64,000 bases of DNA from CAZKBP01 sp964551015 (GTDB taxonomy: Bacteria; Bacteroidota; Bacteroidia; Cytophagales; Microscillaceae), in contig CAZKBP010000013.1 in NCBI GenBank assembly GCA_964551015.1, positions 1-64,000 on the forward strand, in the 5' to 3' direction. This document shows positions 9,474 through 17,843 of the stretch, in pieces. Numbering within the stretch: position 1 is the first letter of the stretch; each line of letters opens with the position of its first letter. The translations under genes were made by a program, and so were the position numbers. The notes below the pieces were generated by a model. It worked only from the letters and a program-made list of their open reading frames with translations. It did not search any database and was not told the DNA's origin.

Positions 9474-9505
9474 TTTCTCAATCTCACCGTCTAGCTGTAT
9501 CTTTG
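9474..9505 (+). promoter_or_regulatory. promoter of polA (TTTC-20-TATCTTTG)
   Basis: TTTC at 9474-9477 (3 of 4 to TTTG), 20 bp, then exact -7 box TATCTTTG at 9498-9505; the polA ATG is 46 bp downstream. This is the Bacteroidota sigma-A architecture. Confidence 0.6.
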
Positions 9506-9551
9506 CAAGACTAATTTTTTAGGAAAGACCAATCAATCTCATCCCAAGTCT

Positions 9552-12431
9552 ATGAATAAGCTTTTTCTGCTCGACGCCATGGCACTCATTTATCGAGCGC
9601 ACTTTGCTTTTAGCAAAAACCCCCGCATGAACTCCAAAGGTATGAACACGGGAGCCGTGCTGGGCTTCACCAATACTTTGCTGGAAGTGCTTCGCAAAGA
9701 GGAACCTACCCACATCGGCGTGGCTTTTGACACGGCTGAGCCGACCTTCCGCCACAAAGAATACAAAGAATACAAAGCCCAACGCGAAGAACAACCCGAA
9801 GACATCACCACGGCCATTCCCTATATCTACAAAATGGTGGAAGCCTTTAATATTCCTATCCTCGTGAAGCCGGGTTATGAGGCGGATGATATCATTGGCA
9901 CGGTTGCCAAAAAAGCAGCCCGTACGGGCGAATTCGAAGTCTACATGATGACGCCCGATAAGGATTATGCCCAGTTGGTAGAAGATTGTGTTTTTTTGTA
10001 TAAGCCTGCTTTTTTGGGAAATGATGTAGAAGTTTGGGATGTAAAGAAGGTGCTCAAAAAGTTTGATATCGAACGGGTAGATCAAGTTGTAGATTTATTG
10101 GGAATGCAAGGCGATTCGGTAGATAATATTCCGGGCATTCCTGGCGTAGGCCCCAAAACGGCGGTCAAATTCTTGAAAGCCTACGGTTCGCTGGAAGGAT
10201 TACTAGAAAATACCGATCAACTCAAAGGAAAACAAAAAGAAAAAGTAGAGCAAAATGCTGAGCAAGCTCGCTTGTCCAAAAAATTGGCACGGATTGATAT
10301 TGAAGTGCCCATCGAGTTTGATCCAGAGCAATTAAAAAATATTCCTTTGAATGCCGAAAAAGTCAAAGCCCTTTTTGAGGAATTAGAGTTTCGTACCTTG
10401 ATGCGTCGAGTCTTCCAGGAAGATGAAGTAGAAAAAAGTGCTTCTGCTAAAAAGAAACAAAAAGCCGACCCCGACCAAATTGGCCTCTTTGCCCCCGAAA
10501 AATTAGAAGAAATTCCTGAAACCCCCGCCGAAGTCCGCCCTCAACAGACCTTAGCCGATACGGTACATCATTATTATCTGGTGGATTCTCCGGCAATGCT
10601 GGATAAGTTAGTCAAGCATCTCGAGCAGCAGGATGAGTTTTGCTTTGACACCGAAACTACCAACATCGAGGCTCTAGATGCTGAACTGGTGGGTATTGCC
10701 TTCTCCACTTATCCACACGAAGCCTATTATGTGCCCATTCCCCAGCACGACCGAGAAAACCCTGCTGAGGAAGTAAAAACCGTTTTAGAAAAATTAAAAC
10801 CCATTTTCGAGAATCCTGAAATTGCCAAAATCGCCCAAAACCTCAAATACGATCTGACGGTTTTAAAAAATTATAAGATTGAGCTCAAGGGCAAATTCTT
10901 TGACACCATGCTCGCGCATTACCTCATCGAACCCGATATGCGCCACAACATGGACATCCTCGCCGAAAATTACCTGAACTATAAGCCCGAAGACATCGAG
11001 AACCTAATCGGTAAAAAAGGAGCCAAGCAAGGCAACATGCGCGATGTACCCGTGGAAGAAGTGCTGGAATACGCTGGCGAAGATGCCGATATTACCCTCC
11101 AGCTCAAGCACGAACTGGAGCAACATCTCAAAAACCCGAGCCTCTATCGCCCCGGTGCTAGTCAACAGAAAATCTCCGCTACCAAGCCCGAAACCGAAGC
11201 CCTAGAGAAAGTTTTTTGGGAAATTGAAACGCCCCTGATTCCTGTCTTGGCCGAAATGGAACGAGCAGGAGTCAAAGTTGACCCAGATAACCTCTCGGAA
11301 ATTTCTAAAGGACTGGGCGAAAACATTCTAGCCCTACAAAAAGACATTTATAAACAAGCCGGCGAAGAATTTAACATCGACTCGCCCAAGCAACTCGGCG
11401 ATATTCTTTTTGATAAACTCAAACTAGTAGATAAGCCCAAAAAAACCAAAACGGGTCAATATGCCACCGGCGAAGAAATCCTCAGCAAACTCGCCGATAA
11501 GCACGCTATTATTTCTAATGTATTGGAATACAGAGAATTGGTTAAGCTTAAAAATACTTATGTGGATGCACTTCCCGAACTAATCCACCCTAAAACGGGC
11601 AGAATCCACACTTCCTACAACCAAGCCGTCGCCGCTACGGGAAGGCTGAGTTCAGCCAATCCCAATCTCCAAAATATTCCCATTCGTACCGAAAAAGGAC
11701 GCGCCATTCGCAAAGCCTTTGTGCCCACGAGTGAGGATTATGTCCTGATTTCGGCAGACTATTCACAGATTGAGTTGCGCGTTATGGCCGCTTTTAGTGG
11801 GGATGAAACAATGATCGAGGCTTTCCGCAACGGACGGGATATTCACGCCACCACGGCCAGCAAAATTTACAAAGTAGATTTGGAAGAAGTAGACAGCACC
11901 ATGCGCGCCAAGGCCAAGACCGCCAACTTCGGCATTATCTACGATATTTCGGCCTTTGGGCTTTCGCAGCGACTCAACATTCCCCGTAAGGAAGCCAGTG
12001 AAATCATTGAAGCCTATTTTAATGAATTCCCTTCCATCAAAAAATACATGGACAAAGTCATCCAAGAAGCCCGCGAGAAAGAATATGTAGAAACCATCCG
12101 AGGGCGCCGTCGCTATCTGCGTAATATCAACTCCCGCAACAATGTAGAGCGAGGCCGAGCTGAGCGCAACGCCATCAACGCTCCTATCCAAGGCAGTGCC
12201 GCCGATATGATTAAACTAGCGATGATTAATCTGCACGAATTTTTCCAAAAAGAAAAGCTTCGCAGCAAAATGATCCTTCAGGTACACGATGAACTCGTCT
12301 TTGATGCTCACCGAGACGAAGTAGAAGACCTCAAGCCTGTCATTGAAGATTTGATGAAAAACGCCCTACCCTTGGACGTACCCATGGAAATAGAAATCGG
12401 GGTAGGACAAAACTGGCTGGAAGCGCACTAA
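9552..12431 (+). CDS. polA: DNA polymerase I
   Basis: 959 aa, normal family length. It fills gaps and removes RNA primers in replication and repair. The N-terminal 5'-3' exonuclease domain (1 to about 300) opens LFLLDAMALIYRAHFAF and has the helix-hairpin-helix IPGVGPKTA. The 3'-5' exonuclease has intact metal residues: FDTETT (about 364), NLKYD, and YAGEDADITL (about 506-515), so proofreading is expected. The polymerase domain has motif A DYSQIELRVMA (about 736), motif B with the Lys/Tyr helix (about 784-800) and motif C VHDELVFD (about 910). Single-gene unit with its own promoter. No oddities. Confidence 0.97.
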   Translation: MNKLFLLDAMALIYRAHFAFSKNPRMNSKGMNTGAVLGFTNTLLEVLRKEEPTHIGVAFDTAEPTFRHKEYKEYKAQREEQPEDITTAIPYIYKMVEAFNIPILVKPGYEADDIIGTVAKKAARTGEFEVYMMTPDKDYAQLVEDCVFLYKPAFLGNDVEVWDVKKVLKKFDIERVDQVVDLLGMQGDSVDNIPGIPGVGPKTAVKFLKAYGSLEGLLENTDQLKGKQKEKVEQNAEQARLSKKLARIDIEVPIEFDPEQLKNIPLNAEKVKALFEELEFRTLMRRVFQEDEVEKSASAKKKQKADPDQIGLFAPEKLEEIPETPAEVRPQQTLADTVHHYYLVDSPAMLDKLVKHLEQQDEFCFDTETTNIEALDAELVGIAFSTYPHEAYYVPIPQHDRENPAEEVKTVLEKLKPIFENPEIAKIAQNLKYDLTVLKNYKIELKGKFFDTMLAHYLIEPDMRHNMDILAENYLNYKPEDIENLIGKKGAKQGNMRDVPVEEVLEYAGEDADITLQLKHELEQHLKNPSLYRPGASQQKISATKPETEALEKVFWEIETPLIPVLAEMERAGVKVDPDNLSEISKGLGENILALQKDIYKQAGEEFNIDSPKQLGDILFDKLKLVDKPKKTKTGQYATGEEILSKLADKHAIISNVLEYRELVKLKNTYVDALPELIHPKTGRIHTSYNQAVAATGRLSSANPNLQNIPIRTEKGRAIRKAFVPTSEDYVLISADYSQIELRVMAAFSGDETMIEAFRNGRDIHATTASKIYKVDLEEVDSTMRAKAKTANFGIIYDISAFGLSQRLNIPRKEASEIIEAYFNEFPSIKKYMDKVIQEAREKEYVETIRGRRRYLRNINSRNNVERGRAERNAINAPIQGSAADMIKLAMINLHEFFQKEKLRSKMILQVHDELVFDAHRDEVEDLKPVIEDLMKNALPLDVPMEIEIGVGQNWLEAH

Positions 12432-12437
12432 AATAAC

Positions 12438-12457
12438 CACGAAGCCCCAGCTTCGTG
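12438..12457 (+). terminator. hairpin after polA
   Basis: Perfect 8-bp stem CACGAAGC/GCTTCGTG with loop CCCA, 6 bp after the polA stop. There is no immediate T tract. It sits between polA and the oppositely oriented Rpn remnant, so it may end both transcripts. Confidence 0.45.
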
Positions 12458-12481
12458 TTGGTCGAATAAAAAAATCGCGAA

Positions 12482-12793
12482 TCAGCTCGCCGACAATTTT
12501 TCGATTTCAGAAACGCTGAGCCCTGTCAATTCTTGGATTAGCTCCAGAGGTAATCCCTTATCGAGAGCCTTCAGAGCGGTTTCTATCGCTTTTTTCTTTT
12601 CGCCTCGTTCTTCACCTCGTTTTTCTCCTTCCCCAAAACCCTCATCAAACCCCTCCTTGTAGTAAGTATCCATCGCACTTTTCAAGTCCCAATAATCTTT
12701 CAAGCTCTCCTGATAGATGGGTTCTTCTCCAAAAAGCTTTTTGAAACCAAAGTCGGTAAAGAGATTGATATATTTGTCCGTTGTCCGAGTCAT
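12482..12793 (-). pseudogene. Rpn-family nuclease/transposase remnant with internal deletion
   Basis: 103 aa. The first 24 residues (ending FTDFGFKKLFGEE) match the start of the Rpn/PD-(D/E)XK putative transposase family, as in the gene at 63810. The remainder is the family's C-terminal tail (a helical Gly/Glu/Lys-rich linker then ELIQELTGLSVSEIEKL). The whole central nuclease domain, normally about 200 residues, is missing. The fusion is in frame, so a short protein could still be made, but it cannot be a nuclease. Rpn proteins are known as recombination-promoting nucleases. The neighbouring copy (12874-13267) keeps the residues lost at the junction (MDEKERS), confirming a deletion rather than a natural small gene. 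Confidence 0.8.
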
Positions 12794-12873
12794 TTTTCTT
12801 CTAAATTATTCCTAAGCTAAGATACAGAAATCTGAAGCTCGCCGACAAATATGGGGCGAAAAAAAATCACCAA

Positions 12874-13267
12874 TCAGCTCGCCGACAATTTCTCAATTTC
12901 AGAAACGCTGAGTCCTGTCAATTCTTGGATTAGCTCCAGAGGTAGTCCCTTATCGAGGGCCTTCAAAGCGGTTTCTATCGCTTTTTTCTTTTCGCCTCGT
13001 TCTTCGCCTTCCCCAAACCCCTCATCAAAGCCCTCTTTGTAGTAAGTGTCCATCGCGCTTTTCAAGTCCCAATAATCTTTCAAGCTCTCCTGATAGATGG
13101 AGCGTTCTTTTTCATCCATCTTGGCAATTTCGGCCANNNNNNNNNNNNNNNNNNNNNNNNNNNNNNNNNNNNNNNNNNNNNNNNNNNNNNNNNNNNNNNN
13201 NNNNNNNNNNNNNNNNNNNNNNNNNNNNNNNNNNNNGATTGATATATTTATCCGTTGTCCGAGTCAT
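12874..13267 (-). pseudogene. second Rpn-family copy, interrupted by assembly gap
   Basis: Its start codon (13265-13267) and first codons (MTRTTDKYIN) lie to the right of the N tract. The left flank encodes the C-terminal tail, starting upstream of MDEKERSIYQESLKDYWD. The central part is hidden in the gap, whose true size is unknown. It could therefore be a complete gene of about 300 aa in the real chromosome; pseudogene status is provisional. The tail is shorter by six residues than that of the adjacent copy. Confidence 0.6.
13137..13236. other. assembly gap (100 N)
   Basis: Exactly 100 N, the conventional filler for a gap of unknown length. It falls inside one of two near-identical tandem copies, so a repeat-driven assembly break is the natural explanation. 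Confidence 0.98.
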
Positions 13268-13479
13268 TTTTCTTCCAAATTATTCCTAAGCCAAGATACA
13301 GAAATCTGAAGAAAGATGCTTGGAAAGTAAGAGAAGGTTTTCGGCATCATTTGGGATATGCTCTGTCAAATACCATGGTTCGTGTCTCCATTAACCACTT
13401 TTGTCTTAGCACAGCAAGGCTGAGCATGATCTTTAGACAAATCCGAGGATTTATCTAAGAAAAATCCAAGCATCGATGC

Positions 13480-14781
13480 TTACTCACGAAAAGCCACCAA
13501 CTTCCGAATTTTGGCATTAAAATAAAAGACCGCAAATAAAATCAGGCAAACATTCACCAAAGCCAAGCCATAACCCAAGGACTGCAAAAAAGTCAGCCAG
13601 TTGAAATCAATAAAAAAGAAGTTTTTGATAATGAGAATGCTGATGCTCGCCAAATAAGCAAAGGTATCCATCAAATAAATCAAAAAACCCACCGTACCGA
13701 CCCAATGCGTAGCCGCCAGCAAGCGATCAAACAAAAAAGCCGACATCGGGATATAGCCCATGTAAGCTCCCAGCCCGATCACAAACATCCAAGTCCAACC
13801 CGAAATCCAATTCCACTGAAAAGCCACGGTCGCCAAGCCCACCAACATCGCTCCCGCCAAAATCGTGTACATCGTGAAGCGAAAAGCAAAGGCATTATTT
13901 TGAATACGATAATACAAACTCAAAAACACCAAAATAATCACGCTGATGATCAACTCTGATTGAGAGAAAACGGACAAATCACCCACGTAGCCCAAGCCCG
14001 CCCAGATTTCTTTGGCAAAATTGCCCCGCACTTCCCGATAGGCATTAAAAAACATATAAACCAACGTAAGCGCAAACACACCTAGACCAAATTCTCTCAA
14101 AAAGGCACTCCGTTCTTGAGCGTTCATAGGTTCGCGCTTGGTGCGCAGGGCCTCGTCTTCAGCGTTGGGAGGCGGGGTATGCCCCAAGAGCCAAGTGGAT
14201 AGAATCATCGGCCCCAAGTAGAGCATACTGGCATAGAAAGGCATCCAATACTGAGAAATACCCCAGTTCAAGATCATTTGTCCGATTTGTTGGCTAAAAG
14301 CTGTCGCAAACACAAAGCTTGCACTCAAGCCACTCGCCAGTACTTCGGTATGCTTGCGCCCTTCTAAGAAGCTAAACACCAAGCCCCAGATCAAGCCCAA
14401 AGGAAAGCCATTGATGAACACAAAAACGATGTTGTAGGGAGGAGGCACTAAACCCACGAAAGCCCAGCTAAAACCCGCCGCACTCAAGAGTAGCACGATA
14501 CTCCGCGTGAGAATCCAAGCGTCTTTGCTTACTTCTGAAATCAGCTTGATTCCCAAGAATTTAGCGAAAGCGTAACCCAGCACTTGGGTGATAATCATGA
14601 TGATTTTGTAATCCAGTTCTTGCCCGAAAAGCATGAGGCGCAATTCATAAGTACCTGCGGCAAAGGGCTTCCGAAAGCCATAGGCACAAAAATAAACCGT
14701 GAAGGCCATCACGACCACAAAGGCATTCAACCAAAAGGGAGAAGATGTTTTGAGTTTTCTTTGAAGGAAGGGGCTAAACAT
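13480..14781 (-). CDS. DUF5690 family membrane transporter (MFS-like)
   Basis: 433 aa, about twelve hydrophobic segments across its length. The N-terminus has the diagnostic VYFCAYGFRKPF of DUF5690, a Bacteroidota group within the major facilitator superfamily. Acts in the inner membrane; the substrate is unknown. ATG at 14781 is chosen over the TTG two codons upstream. A near-consensus -7 box lies 24 bp before it. Divergent from the cupin-methyltransferase gene, with which it may share regulation. Sequence between 13268 and 13479 holds only the Rpn leader and nothing recognisable. Confidence 0.85.
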   Translation of the reverse strand: MFSPFLQRKLKTSSPFWLNAFVVVMAFTVYFCAYGFRKPFAAGTYELRLMLFGQELDYKIIMIITQVLGYAFAKFLGIKLISEVSKDAWILTRSIVLLLSAAGFSWAFVGLVPPPYNIVFVFINGFPLGLIWGLVFSFLEGRKHTEVLASGLSASFVFATAFSQQIGQMILNWGISQYWMPFYASMLYLGPMILSTWLLGHTPPPNAEDEALRTKREPMNAQERSAFLREFGLGVFALTLVYMFFNAYREVRGNFAKEIWAGLGYVGDLSVFSQSELIISVIILVFLSLYYRIQNNAFAFRFTMYTILAGAMLVGLATVAFQWNWISGWTWMFVIGLGAYMGYIPMSAFLFDRLLAATHWVGTVGFLIYLMDTFAYLASISILIIKNFFFIDFNWLTFLQSLGYGLALVNVCLILFAVFYFNAKIRKLVAFRE

Positions 14782-14804
14782 GAGCAAATCAGATCAATAC
14801 GGAG

Positions 14805-14812
14805 CGAAGGTA
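14805..14812 (-). promoter_or_regulatory. -7 box (TACCTTCG) of the DUF5690 gene
   Basis: Read on the minus strand, TACCTTCG matches TAnnTTTG at 5 of 6 fixed positions, 24 bp before the ATG at 14781. Upstream TTTTG is present but at 23 bp spacing. Confidence 0.35.
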
Positions 14813-14878
14813 GAAATTTACTAAAAACTTCTCGTCAAAATGCCGATCTATTTTATTAAATCTGCTTAAAAAGCTATT

Positions 14879-14910
14879 TTTGGCCGAAAAATGATTTTTC
14901 CTTAATTTTG
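14879..14910 (+). promoter_or_regulatory. promoter TTTG-20-TAATTTTG
   Basis: Full Bacteroidota consensus: TTTG at 14879-14882, 20 bp, TAATTTTG at 14903-14910. The start codon of the cupin-methyltransferase gene is 14 bp further on, so the leader is very short. Confidence 0.7.
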
Positions 14911-14924
14911 ATTAACCCTAAAAA

Positions 14925-16562
14925 ATGGAAGCTACCTACTCAGAAGCGGTGTCCGCACTACCGACTTCTATTCAAGCAATTATTCAAAAAATTCAAAGCA
15001 AAGAACACCTATCACCTGCACGCCTGAAAAAAATCATCAAGGAAGCGCAGGTTCAGCCCGAAGAGCTGATGCCTTGGGCAGATTTTGACCACGATCCCGC
15101 TGATTGCTACGGCCGTAAAATGCTCTACGATGGCGGTTTCTTCGATATGATGGTGATGTCTTGGAATCCGGGTGATTTCTCGGCCATTCACGACCACGGC
15201 TATTCGCAGTGGGGAGCGGTGCAATCTTTTGGGCCAGCCGAGCATGCCGTTTTTTTAGTGCAGGATGGCTACATTCAAACGCTTTCGCGGAATGTTCTCA
15301 AATCTGGGCAAATCATCGGCGTAGGGCACCAATTGGTGCATCAGATGGGAAATTCTACTGAAAATGAACGCTTTATCTCCCTGCATATTTATGGGAATTT
15401 GGAAGTAAGCGGCAACGTGACCGGCGATGCTCGTATTTTTGACCTCAACGAAGGGAGCATCCAAAGAGTAGACGGAGGCGCTTTCTTGGCTTTACCCGAA
15501 AAAATTATCAAAAAAAGAGAGGCAGGCCCTCAACCCGATTACCTGACTTGGCTCCGCAATACCGTGGAACTGATTCGTCGTCGTCAGCAAAGCCCAAGCA
15601 CCGATTATCGCTACAAAAGTGCAGAAGCACTACAAGCAGAGCTTTTTGATATAAATAAATGGACAGAACTGGAAGCCAGCCTAGAAGAACACATCAACGA
15701 ACAAGGCCACCATACCCATTCGGTTTTTTGGAAATTGCTCAACTGGGAACTCAAAGAAGCCGCGCAATTACAAGAAAAAATCTTGAATGATCGCTCCGGT
15801 GAAGATCGCTTTCATTACTACGCTGAGGTCTATGATGAGGTGATTGGTAAGCCCTGTCGAGATCAATTTATGGCCAATTATATCCGCTTTTTTCAGCGAC
15901 AATATCAGATTGAATTTAGGGAAAAAACCTTGCTCTCCATTGGCTGTGGTACAGGATTGATGGAGCGATTCATGATCGAGGAACTGGACCTGAAAAAAGA
16001 AAATTTGCTTGGCATTGACATTTCCGAAGCTATGGTCAAGGTGGCGGCTCAGCATATCCTCGCCGAAACGGGCGATGCCCTCGAGCTAGACCCCGCCGTA
16101 CAAATGTGGGATTTGACTTTTTGCGGCTTGAACGTTTTTCAATACTTAGATCATCAATACCTAGCCGATGCCATTCGCAAAGCAGCCGAAATTACCAAGC
16201 CGGGTGGGTACTTTTTTGGAGATTTTATCACTCCTGATCATATTCGCTGGTATCCTCACGTGATTTATTCAGCCTGTGAACGCATTATATCGCTCCGAAG
16301 CCCACAACTCATCGAGAAAGAAAATCATATGTACCAAAGGAGCCGTATTATCAATGTCAATCGCTTGCGTGATCAGATGCGGATTACCTACGAGGGAGAA
16401 CACGAGCGATTCTTACCTCCCCTCAGTCGGGTCAGAGCTTATTTCCAAGCCGCTTTCGGGGGCAAGGTAGATATTTATGATGCACTGAGTTTGGAGCCGA
16501 TTCATGCTCAGGAAGACACTTGTGGTTCCACGCGCTATCTAGTGGTAGCCGAGCGGGCTTAG
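14925..16562 (+). CDS. cysteine dioxygenase-like cupin fused to a class I SAM methyltransferase
   Basis: 545 aa, two enzymes in one chain. Residues about 40-200 are a cysteine-dioxygenase-type cupin: iron ligands H89 and H91 (AIHDHGYS), H139 (QLVHQMG) and Y156 (SLHIYG) fall at almost the same spacing as H86/H88/H140/Y157 of mammalian CDO. The crosslinking Cys is replaced (W96), so no Cys-Tyr cofactor can form. After a helical linker (210-330) comes a Rossmann methyltransferase with motif I LSIGCGTG (about 336) and LLGIDIS (motif II acidic residue). CDO-family enzymes oxidise thiols with O2. The fusion suggests oxidation and methylation of one small molecule, perhaps a thiol; the substrate is inference. 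Own promoter, monocistronic, cytoplasmic. Confidence 0.8.
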   Translation: MEATYSEAVSALPTSIQAIIQKIQSKEHLSPARLKKIIKEAQVQPEELMPWADFDHDPADCYGRKMLYDGGFFDMMVMSWNPGDFSAIHDHGYSQWGAVQSFGPAEHAVFLVQDGYIQTLSRNVLKSGQIIGVGHQLVHQMGNSTENERFISLHIYGNLEVSGNVTGDARIFDLNEGSIQRVDGGAFLALPEKIIKKREAGPQPDYLTWLRNTVELIRRRQQSPSTDYRYKSAEALQAELFDINKWTELEASLEEHINEQGHHTHSVFWKLLNWELKEAAQLQEKILNDRSGEDRFHYYAEVYDEVIGKPCRDQFMANYIRFFQRQYQIEFREKTLLSIGCGTGLMERFMIEELDLKKENLLGIDISEAMVKVAAQHILAETGDALELDPAVQMWDLTFCGLNVFQYLDHQYLADAIRKAAEITKPGGYFFGDFITPDHIRWYPHVIYSACERIISLRSPQLIEKENHMYQRSRIINVNRLRDQMRITYEGEHERFLPPLSRVRAYFQAAFGGKVDIYDALSLEPIHAQEDTCGSTRYLVVAERA

Positions 16563-16573
16563 TACAAAGCCTT

Positions 16574-16628
16574 GATAAGCGGTTGACCTTGGTTTTTTGT
16601 AGAAGGAAATCGTGGGAAACCGCTTATC
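16574..16628. repeat. 11-bp perfect inverted repeat with 33-nt loop
   Basis: GATAAGCGGTT (16574-16584) and AACCGCTTATC (16618-16628) are exact reverse complements, 12 bp after the stop of the cupin-methyltransferase gene. The loop includes a T6 run. It may act as a terminator or as an RNA structure; the long loop is unusual. Confidence 0.5.
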
Positions 16629-16721
16629 CTAGGCAACTTTTATCATTAAATTCAGTAACTTAAAAACAGACAGTACGCAAGACCAGATTCATTCAGTTAT
16701 TGCTCATCAGATGATATTCCT

Positions 16722-17585
16722 ATGATAAAAAAGGCTAACAAGCATAAAGGGCTTGACCCTCAATTAAAACTAACCGAACGCCTCCAACAAATTGGGGAAA
16801 ACCCCATCGCCACCTCTCTGCTTGTTTTCTTTTTGCTTTCTATCGTAGTTATTGGCCTCAGTTTGCCCTATTATCTCAGTAATTTCAAGGAATTTTACCA
16901 ACAAGTATTGGCCGAAGCACACGGAATGCTCTTTGATATTGCTGTGATCGGTATTTTGATTTTCTGGCTAAATTATCAAGGCGAGAAAAGAAGGCGTATT
17001 CGCACTTATCTGGATGAAATTGATGATTTTCGCCTCTGGAACTCCGAAGAAGCTGCCTACCGTACGGCGGGTAATATCAAGCGACTCAACCGACATAAAA
17101 TCTATGACCTGAACTTGGCACACTGCCATATCGCCCGCACCAATCTCAATGATGCCATTCTCAAACGTGCCAACCTGAATTTGGCAGACTTTTCTCACTC
17201 TATGCTCATTGGGTCTAATTTTGAGGAATCTCGCCTGAACCAAACCAGCTTCAAAAAAGCCCACTTGAACCAATCTATTTTATGTAATGCTTACGCGAAT
17301 GGGGCCGATTTCAGCGCGGCTTTTCTCATTAACGCGGACTTGCGAAATACCTCCCTAATTAAGGCCAACTTCGAGAATGCGATCCTAATGGAAGCCCAAC
17401 TGAATAATTGTGATCTGAAAGAGGCCAACTTTAGAAACTGTAATTTATTCCGAGCAGATCTAAGAGGAGCATTAGGTCTTAGTACGGAGCAATTGCGTGA
17501 GGCCAAAAATTTGCACATGGCCAAGCTAGATGAACGCATTCAGGTAGAACTCAAAGCAAGTTACCCAGAACTACTCGAGAAGTAA
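16722..17585 (+). CDS. membrane-anchored pentapeptide-repeat protein
   Basis: 287 aa. Two hydrophobic helices (about 32-55 and 68-84) are followed by a basic/charged linker. A pentapeptide-repeat domain then runs from about 125 to 250, with the A(D/N)LXX pattern repeated (for example NLNLADFSHS, ANFENAILME, ADLRGA). Such repeats form a right-handed quadrilateral beta-helix. The arrangement TM-TM-cytoplasmic helix resembles pentapeptide proteins placed next to channels or signalling proteins, but no enzymatic motif is visible. The ATG at 16722 is the first good start. No promoter box recognised. Function unknown. Confidence 0.8.
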   Translation: MIKKANKHKGLDPQLKLTERLQQIGENPIATSLLVFFLLSIVVIGLSLPYYLSNFKEFYQQVLAEAHGMLFDIAVIGILIFWLNYQGEKRRRIRTYLDEIDDFRLWNSEEAAYRTAGNIKRLNRHKIYDLNLAHCHIARTNLNDAILKRANLNLADFSHSMLIGSNFEESRLNQTSFKKAHLNQSILCNAYANGADFSAAFLINADLRNTSLIKANFENAILMEAQLNNCDLKEANFRNCNLFRADLRGALGLSTEQLREAKNLHMAKLDERIQVELKASYPELLEK

Positions 17586-17843
17586 ACACTTTGGGACAAA
17601 GCTTGTAATATATTTTTCCATATCCACGTTTTTTTAACGAAATTTGTCACGTTATATAGTTATCTGTTGTGAGTTGTAGGTGGTTAGTCTCTTTTCTAGA
17701 GATTTTGTTTGATTTTTTCCAGTTCCCAAAGATATTTTTGAGTGTAGAGGCAAAGCTGTTTTGCTAAAGCCTCCAAAGAAAAACCACAACTACCCAGACA
17801 AGCAAATCCCAAATTTGCATCTAAAAACTATTTTTAAAATTTA

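Larger units (their letters stand above)
12476..13310. repeat. tandem duplication of an Rpn-family gene
   Basis: 12476-12840 and 12867-13310 are near-identical direct copies, including the 3' end, the 5' end and the upstream leader (matching TTCCTAAG..AAGATACAGAAATCTGAAG). The second copy lacks an 18-bp piece in the Lys/Glu/Gly-rich tail and holds the assembly gap. Confidence 0.8.

Noticed and set aside
9519..10085. 188-codon open frame antisense to polA
   Set aside because: Lies wholly opposite the conserved 5'-3' exonuclease domain; composition is typical of a shadow frame.
13255..13458. 67-codon plus-strand frame right of the N gap
   Set aside because: Overlaps the start of the minus-strand Rpn copy; no start context or conserved feature.
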